The translations under genes and the position numbers were made by a program. This document shows positions 17,255-25,357 of a stretch of DNA of 64,000 bases, one piece after another. The notes under the pieces are model-generated. The model had not been told where the DNA came from and did no database searches. It saw only the letters and a list, made by a program, of their open reading frames with translations. Origin of the DNA: Frigoribacterium sp. PhB24 (lineage in GTDB: Bacteria; Actinomycetota; Actinomycetes; Actinomycetales; Microbacteriaceae); contig NZ_RKIC01000011.1 in the NCBI RefSeq assembly GCF_003755185.1, positions 219,009 to 283,008 of the forward strand. Direction: 5' to 3'. Within the stretch, counting starts at the first letter, position 1, and each line of letters starts with the position of its first letter.

Positions 17255-18613
17255 ATGAGGCGACTGCTGTACGAGGCGCGCCGCGCGGCCTCGTCGCCGA
17301 ACCGCAACGCCCGGTCGGCGACCGTCTTCGGTCGCCTCCTCGGCGCCGCGTTCGTCGTCTGCCTGCTGACCGGCCTGTACAGCCACTTCCTGCAGGAGCC
17401 GCTCGACGGGATGCGGTTCCCGACGAGTCCCGTCTGGCTCTACCAGGTGAGCCAGGGCGTCCACATCACCGCCGGCATCGCCTGCGTCCCCCTGCTGCTG
17501 GCGAAGCTGCACTCGGTGTTCCCGCAGCTCTTCCAGTACCCGCCGATCAAGCACCCCGTCGACGTGCTCGAACGCGCCTCCATCGCCCTGTTCGTCGCGA
17601 CGACGATCCTGCAGCTGGTCACCGGGCTGCTCAACACGTACCAGTACTACCCGTGGCCGTTCCCGTTCAAGCAGGTGCACTTCGCGCTGTCGTTCGTGAT
17701 CATCGGCTCGCTCGCGATCCACATCGCGGTGAAGTTGCCGCTGATCACCCGCTACTGGCGGGCGCGCGACAGCTACGACGCCGACGGGCGCGTCGTCGAG
17801 CCGTCGGCCGAGCTCGACGAGGCCCGCGCCGCGTTCGTCGGCGAGTCCGAGGCGACCGCCGAGCTCGCCCGGTTCCGTGCGGTGCGCGACGCCGACGTCA
17901 CGCGACGTGACCGCGACCCGCACGCCGCGCCTCCTGCTCCGGCCCGCGGGCTCACCGGTCGCGCCATGCGCTGGATCGACTCCGCGCACGAGGTCGACCG
18001 CGAACCGGGCCGGGCCCGCGTGTCGCGGCGTGGCTTCTTCACCGCCGCCGGTGTCGCCACCGGGGGAGTCGTCGCGCTCACCGCCGGGCAGTCGTTCGCC
18101 CCGCTCTCGCCTCTCAACGCTTTCGCGCCGCGTCAGCGCGGGCTGGGCCCGAACGACCTGCCGATCAACCGCACGGCCGCCGCGGCCCAGGTGCTCGAGA
18201 CGGCGATGGACCCCGACTGGCGGCTCGACGTCGTGGTCCGCGGTGTCGCCACCTCGTTCACGCTCGATTCGCTGCGCGGGTTCGACGGCGCCGACGAGCG
18301 CCTGCCGATCGCCTGTGTCGAGGGCTGGAGCCAGACCGGCGCCTGGCGCGGGGTTCGCCTCGTCGACCTGTTGGCGGCCGCCGGAGCCCCGGCCGACCGC
18401 CGCCTGCGGCTGACCAGCCTCGAGAAGAAGGGCGGCTACCGCGTGACCGAGATGGGCCCCGAGTACGCCTCCGACCCGCGCACCCTCGTCGCCCTCGAGC
18501 TGAACGGCGAGCCGCTCAGCATCGACCACGGCTTCCCGGCGCGCATGATCGCCCCGGGCCGGCCCGGGGTGCTGCAGACCAAGTGGCTCAGCTCGATCGA
18601 GGTGCTCTCGTGA
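17255..18613 (+). CDS. Membrane cytochrome-like / sulfite-oxidase-fold molybdopterin oxidoreductase fusion
   Basis: A 452-residue fusion. Residues 20-165 contain about four membrane segments with histidines (H44, H70, H86, H142, H156) that could bind b-type heme. A charged linker follows to about 255. Residues 257-280 look like a twin-arginine signal (SRRGFFTAAG then a hydrophobic stretch). The C-terminal part, from about 300, is a sulfite-oxidase-fold molybdopterin domain with C354 (PIACVEGWS) as likely Mo ligand. It would place the cofactor domain outside while passing electrons through the membrane domain. It sits next to the Moco and mod genes. The substrate is unknown. Confidence 0.75.
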   Translation: MRRLLYEARRAASSPNRNARSATVFGRLLGAAFVVCLLTGLYSHFLQEPLDGMRFPTSPVWLYQVSQGVHITAGIACVPLLLAKLHSVFPQLFQYPPIKHPVDVLERASIALFVATTILQLVTGLLNTYQYYPWPFPFKQVHFALSFVIIGSLAIHIAVKLPLITRYWRARDSYDADGRVVEPSAELDEARAAFVGESEATAELARFRAVRDADVTRRDRDPHAAPPAPARGLTGRAMRWIDSAHEVDREPGRARVSRRGFFTAAGVATGGVVALTAGQSFAPLSPLNAFAPRQRGLGPNDLPINRTAAAAQVLETAMDPDWRLDVVVRGVATSFTLDSLRGFDGADERLPIACVEGWSQTGAWRGVRLVDLLAAAGAPADRRLRLTSLEKKGGYRVTEMGPEYASDPRTLVALELNGEPLSIDHGFPARMIAPGRPGVLQTKWLSSIEVLS

Positions 18614-19116
18614 CCGCGCGGGTGCCGTCGGCCGTGTCGAGCCCAGGAGGCGCGGGCACGTCGCGCACCGTCCGCGTCGTGCGCGGGGTGCTGATCGCGC
18701 TCGGAGTCGCCCTCATCGGCCTCGGCGGCTGGGTGCTCACCGACACGGTGAACCCGAACCGGTACGGCGGGCTGCTGCTCTGGCTGGTCGGATCGGTCGT
18801 CGTGCACGACGCCGTGCTGGCTCCCGTGGTGGCCGTGGTCTCGCTGATCGTCCGGCGGACCGGGCGCCGCGTCCGTCCGGCGGTCCTCTGGATCGTGCAG
18901 GGCGCCGTCGTCGTCGGGGCGATCTTCTCGCTGGTCGTCGTGCCCGAGATCGTCGCGAAGGCGAAGGGGCCGAAGAACGACACCGTGCTGCCCTTCGACT
19001 ACGGTCTGCGTCTGGCCGTGCTCTGGCTCGTGATCGCGGCGCTGACCGCCGGTCTGGTCGCGCTCTACCTGGCGCGCAGGCGGCAGAAGGTGCGTCCGTC
19101 GACCGACCAGGTCTGA
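18610..19116 (+). CDS. Small polytopic membrane protein
   Basis: A 168-residue hypothetical protein with four predicted membrane helices (about 22-42, 52-75, 90-112, 130-152) and a basic C-terminus. GTG 18610 overlaps the stop of the molybdopterin fusion, so it is probably co-expressed with it. The start region contains the 11-mer at 18645-18655. Its 3' end overlaps the convergent methyltransferase gene by 52 bp. No family is recognised; a partner role for the oxidoreductase is inference. Confidence 0.7.
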   Translation: MTARVPSAVSSPGGAGTSRTVRVVRGVLIALGVALIGLGGWVLTDTVNPNRYGGLLLWLVGSVVVHDAVLAPVVAVVSLIVRRTGRRVRPAVLWIVQGAVVVGAIFSLVVVPEIVAKAKGPKNDTVLPFDYGLRLAVLWLVIAALTAGLVALYLARRRQKVRPSTDQV

Positions 19117-19769
19117 GCGACCCACAGGCCCGCACGTCGGGCGTGGCGTTGCAGGCCTTCCCGGCCGACCTCGGCCCAGGGGAAGGTCGCGCTCGCGTGA
19201 CCCTGGTCGTCGACGACGTGGGCCTCGTAGCTGTCGTCGAGCGAGGCCTCGGGGGCGGTCTCGACGACGATCGAGCCGCTCGGCGTGAGGATCTCGGCAC
19301 AACGGGTCAGCAGCGCGGTCGGGTCGCCGCCGATGCCGACGTTGCCGTCGAGCAGCAGGGCGAGGTTCCACTCGCCCTCGCGGGGCAGGGGGTCGAACAC
19401 CGAGCCCTCGGCCACGGGCAGGCCGGCCTCGAGGGCCATCGCGACGGCCGTCGGTGCGACGTCGAGCCCGAGCACGGTGAGCCCGCGGTCGACGGCGGCA
19501 CGCACCATGCGCGCCGGTCCGCAGCCGATGTCGAGTACCGGCCCGGTCTCGTCGTCCAGGGTCGTGAGGTCGGCGGTGTCGGCGTCGGCGCTCCAGCGCG
19601 CCACGTCGAAGGGCCCGTCGCCGTCGCCGGTCGAGGGGGGCGACGCGGGCCGATCGGTGGCACCGGCCACGCGGACGAGCTGCAGCTGGCCCTCGTGACG
19701 CAGGGCGCGTGCGTACGGCTCCGCGCCTCCTGATCCGAAGGTGGCGGGCTGTTCGGGGGCGATGGTCAC
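19065..19769 (-). CDS. Class I SAM-dependent methyltransferase
   Basis: A 234-residue methyltransferase. Motif I is VLDIGCGPARMV near residue 75, followed by LGLDVAPTAV and a post-motif LDGNVGIGG. GTG 19769 overlaps the stop of the DUF2064 gene (GTGA), so it is the last gene of a GT2-DUF2064-methyltransferase operon. The substrate is unknown; the neighbours suggest modification of a glycolipid or polyprenyl sugar. The last 52 bp overlap the convergent gene. Confidence 0.82.
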   Translation of the reverse strand: MTIAPEQPATFGSGGAEPYARALRHEGQLQLVRVAGATDRPASPPSTGDGDGPFDVARWSADADTADLTTLDDETGPVLDIGCGPARMVRAAVDRGLTVLGLDVAPTAVAMALEAGLPVAEGSVFDPLPREGEWNLALLLDGNVGIGGDPTALLTRCAEILTPSGSIVVETAPEASLDDSYEAHVVDDQGHASATFPWAEVGREGLQRHARRAGLWVAQTWSVDGRTFCRLRAR

Positions 19770-20452
19770 GGGGTGACCCCTTCTGTGGCGGGATCGGTCG
19801 TGCGGGCGACGCCGTTCGTGGTGGTGGGGGTGTTGGCTGCTTCGGCGTGCCGCAGGGCGGCGGCGAACCGGCTGTCGGGCGCGGTGGCCGCGACGAGGCG
19901 GGCGTCCTCGATGGTGTCGACGTCGACGAGCTCGGGCAGCATGCGCACGGTGAGGCCGGCGTCGGCGAGTCGACGGAGCTGGTGAGCACCCGTGTCGTCC
20001 TGCGACATCGGGACGCCGCGCAGGAGGTCGCCGGTGGGCCGGGCGAGGCCCAGGGCCCAGAACCCGCCGTCGTTCGCCGGGCCGAACCACGCGTCGACGT
20101 CGTCGGTCCAGGCGTCGAAGACCGGGGCGAGCGCCTCGACCGTCACCTGGGGGGTGTCCATGCCGATCAGCACGGTCTTCCCGTCGACCTCGTCGAAGAG
20201 GGCGCCGAGGCGTGCGTCGAGGTCGCCACCGATCTGAGGGATCACATCGAAGTCTTCGGAGCCGACGGGCCTGCGGTTGCCGTCGAACAGCAACACGCGC
20301 CGCGTGGCCGGCAGCCGGCGGGCGACGTCCAGGGTGTCCTGGATCGCGGCGGCCGCCACGTCGGCGGCCTGTCCGAGGCTGAGCGGGGGGTGGAGTCGGG
20401 TCTTGACCTTGCCCGGGATCGTCTCTTTGGCGATCACCACGAGGGTCGTCAT
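19766..20452 (-). CDS. DUF2064 / TIGR04282-type glycosyltransferase-like protein
   Basis: A 228-residue protein with a GT-A-like nucleotidyl fold. The N-terminal VVIAKETIPGKVKTRL, GMDTPQVT and FGPANDGGFWALGL motifs are hallmarks of DUF2064 (TIGR04282). It starts four bases inside the end of the GT2 gene. Proteins of this family often sit beside a GT2 glycosyltransferase. The reaction is not established. The C-terminus is rich in threonine. Confidence 0.85.
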   Translation of the reverse strand: MTTLVVIAKETIPGKVKTRLHPPLSLGQAADVAAAAIQDTLDVARRLPATRRVLLFDGNRRPVGSEDFDVIPQIGGDLDARLGALFDEVDGKTVLIGMDTPQVTVEALAPVFDAWTDDVDAWFGPANDGGFWALGLARPTGDLLRGVPMSQDDTGAHQLRRLADAGLTVRMLPELVDVDTIEDARLVAATAPDSRFAAALRHAEAANTPTTTNGVARTTDPATEGVTP

Positions 20453-21117
20453 CGGCCCACCTCCCTGAGGAGCCGGGACATGTCCTTGATCGCCACCGAG
20501 GTGCCGCGGAGGGTGCCGGTCACCTTGCTGCGGCCGACCCGGGGCGAGTAGGGCGCGTCCTGTTCGACGATGCGCCAGCCGGCCTCGCTGGCGCGGAGCA
20601 CCATCTCGAGCGGGTAGCCGCTGCGACGGTCCTTCAGGTCGAGGTCGAGCAGCGCCCGACGTCGGGCGACGCGCATCGGACCGAGGTCGTGCAGGGCGAC
20701 GCCGCTGGCCCGTCGCATGAGGTGCGAGAGGGCGAGGTTGGCGAGGCGCGCGTGCAGCGGCCAGGCGCCCCGGGTGGTCGGGCGACGCCGACCGAGGACG
20801 AGGTCGGCGTCTCCGGCCATCACGGGGGCCGCGAGGGCGACGAGGTCGGAAGGGTCCATCGAGGCGTCGGCGTCGCAGAACGCGACGTAGTCGGCGGTGG
20901 CGGCCTCGAGGCCGGCGTGGGCCGCGCTACCGAAACCGCGCCGCGCCTCCTGCACCACCGTCGCGCCGTGCTCGGCGGCGACGCGGGCGGAATCGTCGGT
21001 CGACCCGTTGTCGACGACGATCGCGTGCCAGCCCTCGGGCAGACGGCCGAGCACCCAGGGCAACGCGCCTTCTTCGTCGAGACAGGGAAGCACGACGTCG
21101 ACTCGGGGGATGCTCAT
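20449..21117 (-). CDS. Family 2 glycosyltransferase
   Basis: A 222-residue GT-A enzyme. VVLPCLDEEGALPWVL opens the nucleotide-binding half, with VVDNGSTDDS and the metal-binding DAD in AFCDADASMDPSD. There are no membrane segments, so it is smaller than typical dolichyl-phosphate mannose synthases. It is the first gene of a three-gene overlapping operon. The minus-strand TAGAGT box seven bases upstream suggests a leaderless start. Confidence 0.88.
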   Translation of the reverse strand: MSIPRVDVVLPCLDEEGALPWVLGRLPEGWHAIVVDNGSTDDSARVAAEHGATVVQEARRGFGSAAHAGLEAATADYVAFCDADASMDPSDLVALAAPVMAGDADLVLGRRRPTTRGAWPLHARLANLALSHLMRRASGVALHDLGPMRVARRRALLDLDLKDRRSGYPLEMVLRASEAGWRIVEQDAPYSPRVGRSKVTGTLRGTSVAIKDMSRLLREVGR

Positions 21118-21124
21118 CCTCTCG

Positions 21125-21130
21125 ACTCTA
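21125..21130 (-). promoter_or_regulatory. -10 box TAGAGT of the GT2 operon
   Basis: On the minus strand TAGAGT is followed by CGAGAGG and then the ATG at 21117. Confidence 0.5.
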
Positions 21131-21139
21131 CGGACGTGA

Positions 21140-21158
21140 TCCCATGAAGGTGATGGGA
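21140..21158. promoter_or_regulatory. Inverted repeat in the vapBC / GT2 divergent region
   Basis: TCCCAT (21140-21145) and ATGGGA (21153-21158) form a 6+7+6 inverted repeat upstream of a TAGCAT -10 box at 21203-21208. VapB-type antitoxins usually bind such repeats in their own promoter, so this is a candidate operator. Confidence 0.3.
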
Positions 21159-21229
21159 GCGGGCGGTGCGCGCCCCGAACGGGGGGCGTGCTGTCATCCT
21201 GCTAGCATCGGCGACCGGAGGTGGTCCCG

Positions 21230-21535
21230 GTGGCGACGTTGACGGTGCGAGGTCTCGACCCCGAGGTGATCGAGGGGCTGAAGGCCCTCAGTGCGAGCCA
21301 CGGGCGGTCGATGGAGGCCGAGGTGCGGCTGATGGTGACACGACTCGCCCAGGGGGCCGAGGCGCCGGTCGACGCTCCGGCGGCCGTCGGGACGGCACCG
21401 GCGCCCGAGAACTGGGTCCACGCCTTCCGTCGCCGGTTGGCCGAGAGGGGCTCCTACCTCGACGACGAGTTCGTCGAGGGGCTCGAGCGCGATCGGCGGG
21501 CGCAGGCCCCGGCGAGATCGGTCGACCTCGGATGA
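21230..21535 (+). CDS. vapB: VapB/FitA-type antitoxin
   Basis: A 101-residue protein with an N-terminal ribbon-helix-helix (MATLTVRGLDPEVIEGLKAL, then HGRSMEAEVRLMV), as in FitA-type antitoxins. The C-terminal part is charged and probably wraps the toxin. GTG 21230 has GGAGGTGG (21217-21224) just upstream. The stop overlaps the toxin start (ATGA). Neutralisation of the downstream PIN toxin and autorepression are family knowledge. Confidence 0.85.
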   Translation: MATLTVRGLDPEVIEGLKALSASHGRSMEAEVRLMVTRLAQGAEAPVDAPAAVGTAPAPENWVHAFRRRLAERGSYLDDEFVEGLERDRRAQAPARSVDLG

Positions 21536-21951
21536 TCGTCGTCGACACGAACGTGGTGTCCGAACTCGCCCGTCCCCGTCCCTGCCCCGAGGTGCTGGGC
21601 TGGTTCGAGCGGCAACCGCTCGACGGCCTCTACCTCAGCGTCGTGACCGGCGCCGAGATGTTGGCCGGGCTCCTGGCCATGCCCGAGGGGCATCGCCGTG
21701 ACCGTGTCGAGGACTGCGTGATCGACATCCTCGAGCACCAGTTCGACGGTCGCGTGCTGGCGTTCGACGCGCACGCGGCGATCGAGTACGCGTCGGTGCT
21801 GCTGCGGCGTCGGACCGCCGGCCGTCCGATCGCGACGGCCGACGCCACGATCGCGGCACACGCCCTCGTCCGCGGTGCCTCCCTCGCCACGCGCAACACG
21901 AAGGACTTCGAGGGCCTCGGTCTCGAGCTCGTCGACCCCTGGGCCGGGTGA
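21532..21951 (+). CDS. vapC: VapC/FitB-type PIN-domain toxin (RNase)
   Basis: A 139-residue PIN protein. The acidic metal-binding residues are present: D5 (VVDTN), E42 (GAEML), D104 (ATADATIAAH) and D125 (RNTKDFEG). VapC toxins are Mg-dependent RNases that cut specific tRNAs or rRNA. The pair is inserted on the opposite strand between two leftward gene groups (epimerase-mtnP and GT2-DUF2064-methyltransferase). Confidence 0.9.
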   Translation: MIVVDTNVVSELARPRPCPEVLGWFERQPLDGLYLSVVTGAEMLAGLLAMPEGHRRDRVEDCVIDILEHQFDGRVLAFDAHAAIEYASVLLRRRTAGRPIATADATIAAHALVRGASLATRNTKDFEGLGLELVDPWAG

Positions 21952-21972
21952 CCGCGAGGTGCCCGCCTTCGC

Positions 21973-23130
21973 CTAGCGGACGACCGCGGCGCGCAGCGGG
22001 GCCGTGGCGAACTCGTGCATGCCCTGCTCGAAGGTCACGCTCGGTTGCCAGCCCAACTCGCCCTGCAACCGGGCCGACGATGCCGTGACGTGCCGCACGT
22101 CTCCCGCGCGGTACTCGCCGGTGACGACGGGCATCGGTCCGCCGGCCTCGCGGGCCAGCGCCTCCGCCATCTCGCCGATGGTGTGCACCGAGCCGCTGCC
22201 GACGTTGAACGCGCGGAAGGCGTCGGCCGGCTGCGCGGCCGTCCAGTCGAGGGCCGCGAGGTTGGCCGAGGCGATGTCGCGGACGTGCACGAAGTCGCGA
22301 CGCTGGGCGCCGTCCTCGAAGACGCGCGGTGCCTCGCCGCGTTCGAGGGCCGAACGGAAGAGCGAGGCCACGCCGGCGTAGGGCGTGTTCTGGGGCATGC
22401 CCGGGCCGTAGACGTTGTGGTAGCGCAGGGCCGCGGCCCTGCCGCCGGTGCTGCGCGCCCACGAGGTCGACAGGTGCTCTTGCGTGAGCTTGGTGATGGC
22501 GTAGACGTTGCGCGGGTCGAGCGGGGCCTCCTCACCGATCAGCTGAGGCTCGAGCAGCTCGCCCGCCTCGTCACGCGGGTCGAAGACGCCGGCGTCGAGA
22601 TCGGCGATGCGGCGGGGTGCCGGGCGTTCGGTCGCACCGGTCGAGGTGCGGTAGCTGCCCTCGCCGTAGACGACCATCGACGACGCCACGACGAGGCGGT
22701 CGACGCCGGCGCGGTCCATGGCCGCAAGCAGGACGGCCGTGCCGAGCTCGTTCGACGACACGTAGTCGGGCGCGTCCTGGAAGTCCACGCCGAGCCCGAC
22801 CTTGGCCGCCTGGTGGCAGACCGCGTCGACACCCACGAGTGCCCGGTCGACGGTGTCCGCGTCGCGCACGTCGCCGTGCACGAAGTCGACGCGCGGGTCG
22901 ACCGTCGGTTCGCCGCCGTGGACGTCGGGTCGCAGCGAGTCGAGCACGCGCACCCGCCAGCCCCGGTCGAGCGCGAGGTCGACGACGGCCGACCCGATGA
23001 AGCCGGCCCCGCCGGTGACGAGCAACAGTCCCGGTCCGACGGTGGCGTCGGGCGCGTCGAGCGCGTCGGGCGCGTCGGACGCGTCGAGCGCGTCGAGCGC
23101 ATCGGACGAGGAGGCGCGCGTCGCGTTCAC
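21973..23130 (-). CDS. NAD-dependent epimerase/dehydratase (extended SDR)
   Basis: A 385-residue extended short-chain dehydrogenase of nucleotide-sugar type. The NAD loop GGAGFIGSAVV is at 40-50, VASSMVVYGEG near 150 and the catalytic YAITK in NVYAITKLTQEH near 200. A DxD-repeat prefix (residues 9-30, ALDA/SDAPDA units) precedes the fold and is encoded by a 9-bp repeat. The ATG overlaps the mtnP stop, so the two are coupled. It likely makes an activated sugar used by the nearby glycosyltransferases. Confidence 0.85.
   Translation of the reverse strand: MNATRASSSDALDALDASDAPDALDAPDATVGPGLLLVTGGAGFIGSAVVDLALDRGWRVRVLDSLRPDVHGGEPTVDPRVDFVHGDVRDADTVDRALVGVDAVCHQAAKVGLGVDFQDAPDYVSSNELGTAVLLAAMDRAGVDRLVVASSMVVYGEGSYRTSTGATERPAPRRIADLDAGVFDPRDEAGELLEPQLIGEEAPLDPRNVYAITKLTQEHLSTSWARSTGGRAAALRYHNVYGPGMPQNTPYAGVASLFRSALERGEAPRVFEDGAQRRDFVHVRDIASANLAALDWTAAQPADAFRAFNVGSGSVHTIGEMAEALAREAGGPMPVVTGEYRAGDVRHVTASSARLQGELGWQPSVTFEQGMHEFATAPLRAAVVR
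23048..23102. repeat. 9-bp tandem repeat inside the epimerase gene
   Basis: About six units of GCGTCGAGC/GCGTCGGGC lie in the 5' coding region and encode the acidic ALDA/PDA prefix. The unit is a multiple of three, so copy-number change would preserve the frame. Confidence 0.7.
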
Positions 23131-24041
23131 AGCGCTGCCTTCCGTCCCGAGACGGGCCGCGCGAGCACCTCGGCCACCGCCCCGGGCGGCATCAGCTCAC
23201 GCGGCGAGTAGTCGTCCGGCATCGCGGCGACGATGGACTCGATGGCCGCGACGATGCGTGGCTGGGCGGCCGCGAGCCGTTCGAAGACGAGCGAGGCGCT
23301 GACGGCGTCGGCGTCCGGGGCGTCGCCCTCGGCCGGGGCGAGGCCGGCGTCGCTGTCGGTCACGTACGAGATGTTCACGGCTCCCATGCCCAGTTCGAGG
23401 GTGAGCGGGATCTCGGGGTACATCGTCATGTTGACCGTGTGCGCCCCCGCGGCACGGAACCAGAGCGACTCGGCCCGGGTCGAGAAGCGCGGACCCTGGA
23501 TCACCACGCAGGTGCCCGTCGGGGCGAACGGCTGGCCCTGCGTCTCGAGGGCCTCGATCGCGGCCGCCCGCAGGACGGGATCGAAGGGGTCGGCGGCGAT
23601 GAGGTGCTGCACCTGACCTTCGACGTCGAAGAACGTGTCGCGTCGTCCCCAGGTGCGGTCGATGAACTGGTCGGTGACGACCATGGTGCCCGGGGCGACG
23701 TCGGGGCTGACCCCGCCGACCGCCGAGGACGACACGATGGCCCGGGCGCCGAGCGACGCGAGGGCCCACACGTTCGCCCGGTAGTCGATCAGGTGCGGCG
23801 CGACCGCGTGGCCCGCGCCGTGCCGGGTGAGGAAGGCCACACGCTTGCCGCCCAGCTCGCCGATCGTCACCTCGCTCGAGGTCGGGCCGTAGGGCGTCTC
23901 GACCACGTGCCGGGTGGCCCGGCCCTCGGCGAACAGGGAGTACAACCCCGATCCGCCGATGACGGCCACGTCGACGGGCGGCGGCCCCGAGGAGGCACGG
24001 GTGGGCTGGGGGACGTCGGTCTCGGTCGCGGGGTCGGTCAC
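23127..24041 (-). CDS. mtnP: S-methyl-5'-thioadenosine phosphorylase (MTAP/PNP family)
   Basis: A 304-residue family 2 nucleoside phosphorylase. IGGSGLYSLF opens the fold, and TRHGAGHAVAPHLIDYRAN, GPRFSTRAES and NMTMYPEIPL are the conserved phosphate-, purine- and MTA-binding segments. It cleaves methylthioadenosine (or a purine nucleoside) with phosphate in the salvage pathway. GTG 24041 lies seven bases after a TAGCGT box that overlaps the -10 of moeA. Confidence 0.88.
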   Translation of the reverse strand: MTDPATETDVPQPTRASSGPPPVDVAVIGGSGLYSLFAEGRATRHVVETPYGPTSSEVTIGELGGKRVAFLTRHGAGHAVAPHLIDYRANVWALASLGARAIVSSSAVGGVSPDVAPGTMVVTDQFIDRTWGRRDTFFDVEGQVQHLIAADPFDPVLRAAAIEALETQGQPFAPTGTCVVIQGPRFSTRAESLWFRAAGAHTVNMTMYPEIPLTLELGMGAVNISYVTDSDAGLAPAEGDAPDADAVSASLVFERLAAAQPRIVAAIESIVAAMPDDYSPRELMPPGAVAEVLARPVSGRKAAL

Positions 24042-24047
24042 CCCGGA

Positions 24048-24054
24048 TACGCTA
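24048..24054. promoter_or_regulatory. Shared bidirectional -10 element TACGCTA (mtnP and moeA)
   Basis: Read rightward the heptamer gives TACGCT (24048-24053), about 27 bp before moeA GTG 24080. Read leftward it gives TAGCGT (24054-24049), seven bases before mtnP GTG 24041. Symmetric -10 elements can direct divergent transcription from the same DNA. Confidence 0.5.
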
Positions 24055-24079
24055 CTGACGATCGCCCGAGAGGAACCGA

Positions 24080-25357
24080 GTGCGCACCATCGAGACCCAC
24101 CTCGCCGAGGTCACGGCGCTCGTCGAGGGCGCCCTGCGGTCCCGACCGGTCGACGCCCTCGTCGTCACCCCCGAGGCGCTGGTCTCGCGGTCCGCCCGGT
24201 ACCGCGACCGCGAGCTCGCCGTCGACGTCGTCGCCCCGATCGACCTTCCGCCCTTCGCCAACTCGCAGATGGACGGCTATGCCGTCTCGACCCCGGGCCT
24301 CGACCCGGCCGGGCCCACGACCCTCCGGGTCGCCGAGCGCATCCCTGCAGGGCGCGCCGCCCCCGACCTCGTGGTCGGCACGGCCGCCCCGATCATGACC
24401 GGCGCGGCCGTCCCCGCCGGTGCCGACGCGATCGTGCCGATCGAGAAGGTCGCGCCCGACGTGTTCCCGCCCGTCGGGGTCGACTCGGTCGTCGAGGTGC
24501 CGGCCGGCGTCGTCGCCGGGGCCTTCGTCCGTGCCGCCGGCAGCGACGTCGCCGCCGGCACCGTGCTCTTCTCGGCAGGGACTCGACTGACGCCCGCCCG
24601 GTGGGGTGTGCTCGCCGCCTCCGGGATCGACGCGGTCGAGGTGCGCAGCCGCCCGCGCCTCCTGCTGGTCTCGACCGGTGAAGAGCTCGCCGCGCCCGGT
24701 GCCCCGCTCGGGCCCGGCCAGATCCACGACGCCAACGGTGTCACGCTCGCCGCGGCGCTCGCCGAGGTCGGGGTCGAGGTCACGGTCGCCCGGGTGACCG
24801 ACGACGCGACCGCCCTGCTCACCGTGGTCGCCCGGCACGCTGCCGAGACCGACCTCGTGCTGACGAGCGGTGGAGTGAGCGCCGGCGCCTACGAGGTGGT
24901 GCGCGACGCGTTCGAGGGCTCGGGCGTCACGTTCGGCTCGGTCGCGATGCAGCCCGGCGGTCCGCAGGGCTGGGGCACCGTCCGCGTGCACGACCGCGAG
25001 CTGCCCGTCGTCTGCTTCCCGGGCAACCCGGTCAGCTCGCTCGTGTCGTTCGAGGCCTTCCTGCGCCCCGCCCTGCACGACGTCACGGGCGTGGGGCAGC
25101 CCCGGCGGCGGTGGACCGTTCCCCTGGCGCACCCCGTCGACTCTCCCGTCGGCAAGCATCAGCTTCGCCGCGGACGCGTCGACGTCGACGGGCGCGCGCA
25201 CCTCGTCGGCGGGTCGAGCTCGCACCTGCTCGCCGCCCACGCCGAGGCCACCGTGCTCGTCTCGATCCCCGTCGGCGTCGACCGCGTCGACGAGGGCGAC
25301 CGGGTCGAGGTCTGGGCGCTCGACGACCCCGCCCCCCACGAGAAGGCCGACCGATGA
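24080..25357 (+). CDS. moeA: Molybdopterin molybdotransferase MoeA
   Basis: A 425-residue enzyme that inserts molybdate into adenylated molybdopterin. Diagnostic segments are NSQMDGYAV, GAPLGPGQIHDANG, TSGGVSAGAYEVVRDAF and the GNPVSSLVSFE active-site region, followed by the C-terminal domain IV. The GTG start follows a GAGAGGA ribosome-binding site. It heads the moeA-moaC-mogA-moaE operon; each following gene overlaps the previous stop by ATGA. Confidence 0.95.
   Translation: MRTIETHLAEVTALVEGALRSRPVDALVVTPEALVSRSARYRDRELAVDVVAPIDLPPFANSQMDGYAVSTPGLDPAGPTTLRVAERIPAGRAAPDLVVGTAAPIMTGAAVPAGADAIVPIEKVAPDVFPPVGVDSVVEVPAGVVAGAFVRAAGSDVAAGTVLFSAGTRLTPARWGVLAASGIDAVEVRSRPRLLLVSTGEELAAPGAPLGPGQIHDANGVTLAAALAEVGVEVTVARVTDDATALLTVVARHAAETDLVLTSGGVSAGAYEVVRDAFEGSGVTFGSVAMQPGGPQGWGTVRVHDRELPVVCFPGNPVSSLVSFEAFLRPALHDVTGVGQPRRRWTVPLAHPVDSPVGKHQLRRGRVDVDGRAHLVGGSSSHLLAAHAEATVLVSIPVGVDRVDEGDRVEVWALDDPAPHEKADR

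Noticed and set aside
15062..18529. Leftward open frame of 1155 codons across modC, the GT87-like gene and the molybdopterin fusion
   Set aside because: A shadow frame: it crosses three well-supported genes and is rich in Arg/Gly/Ala without motifs.
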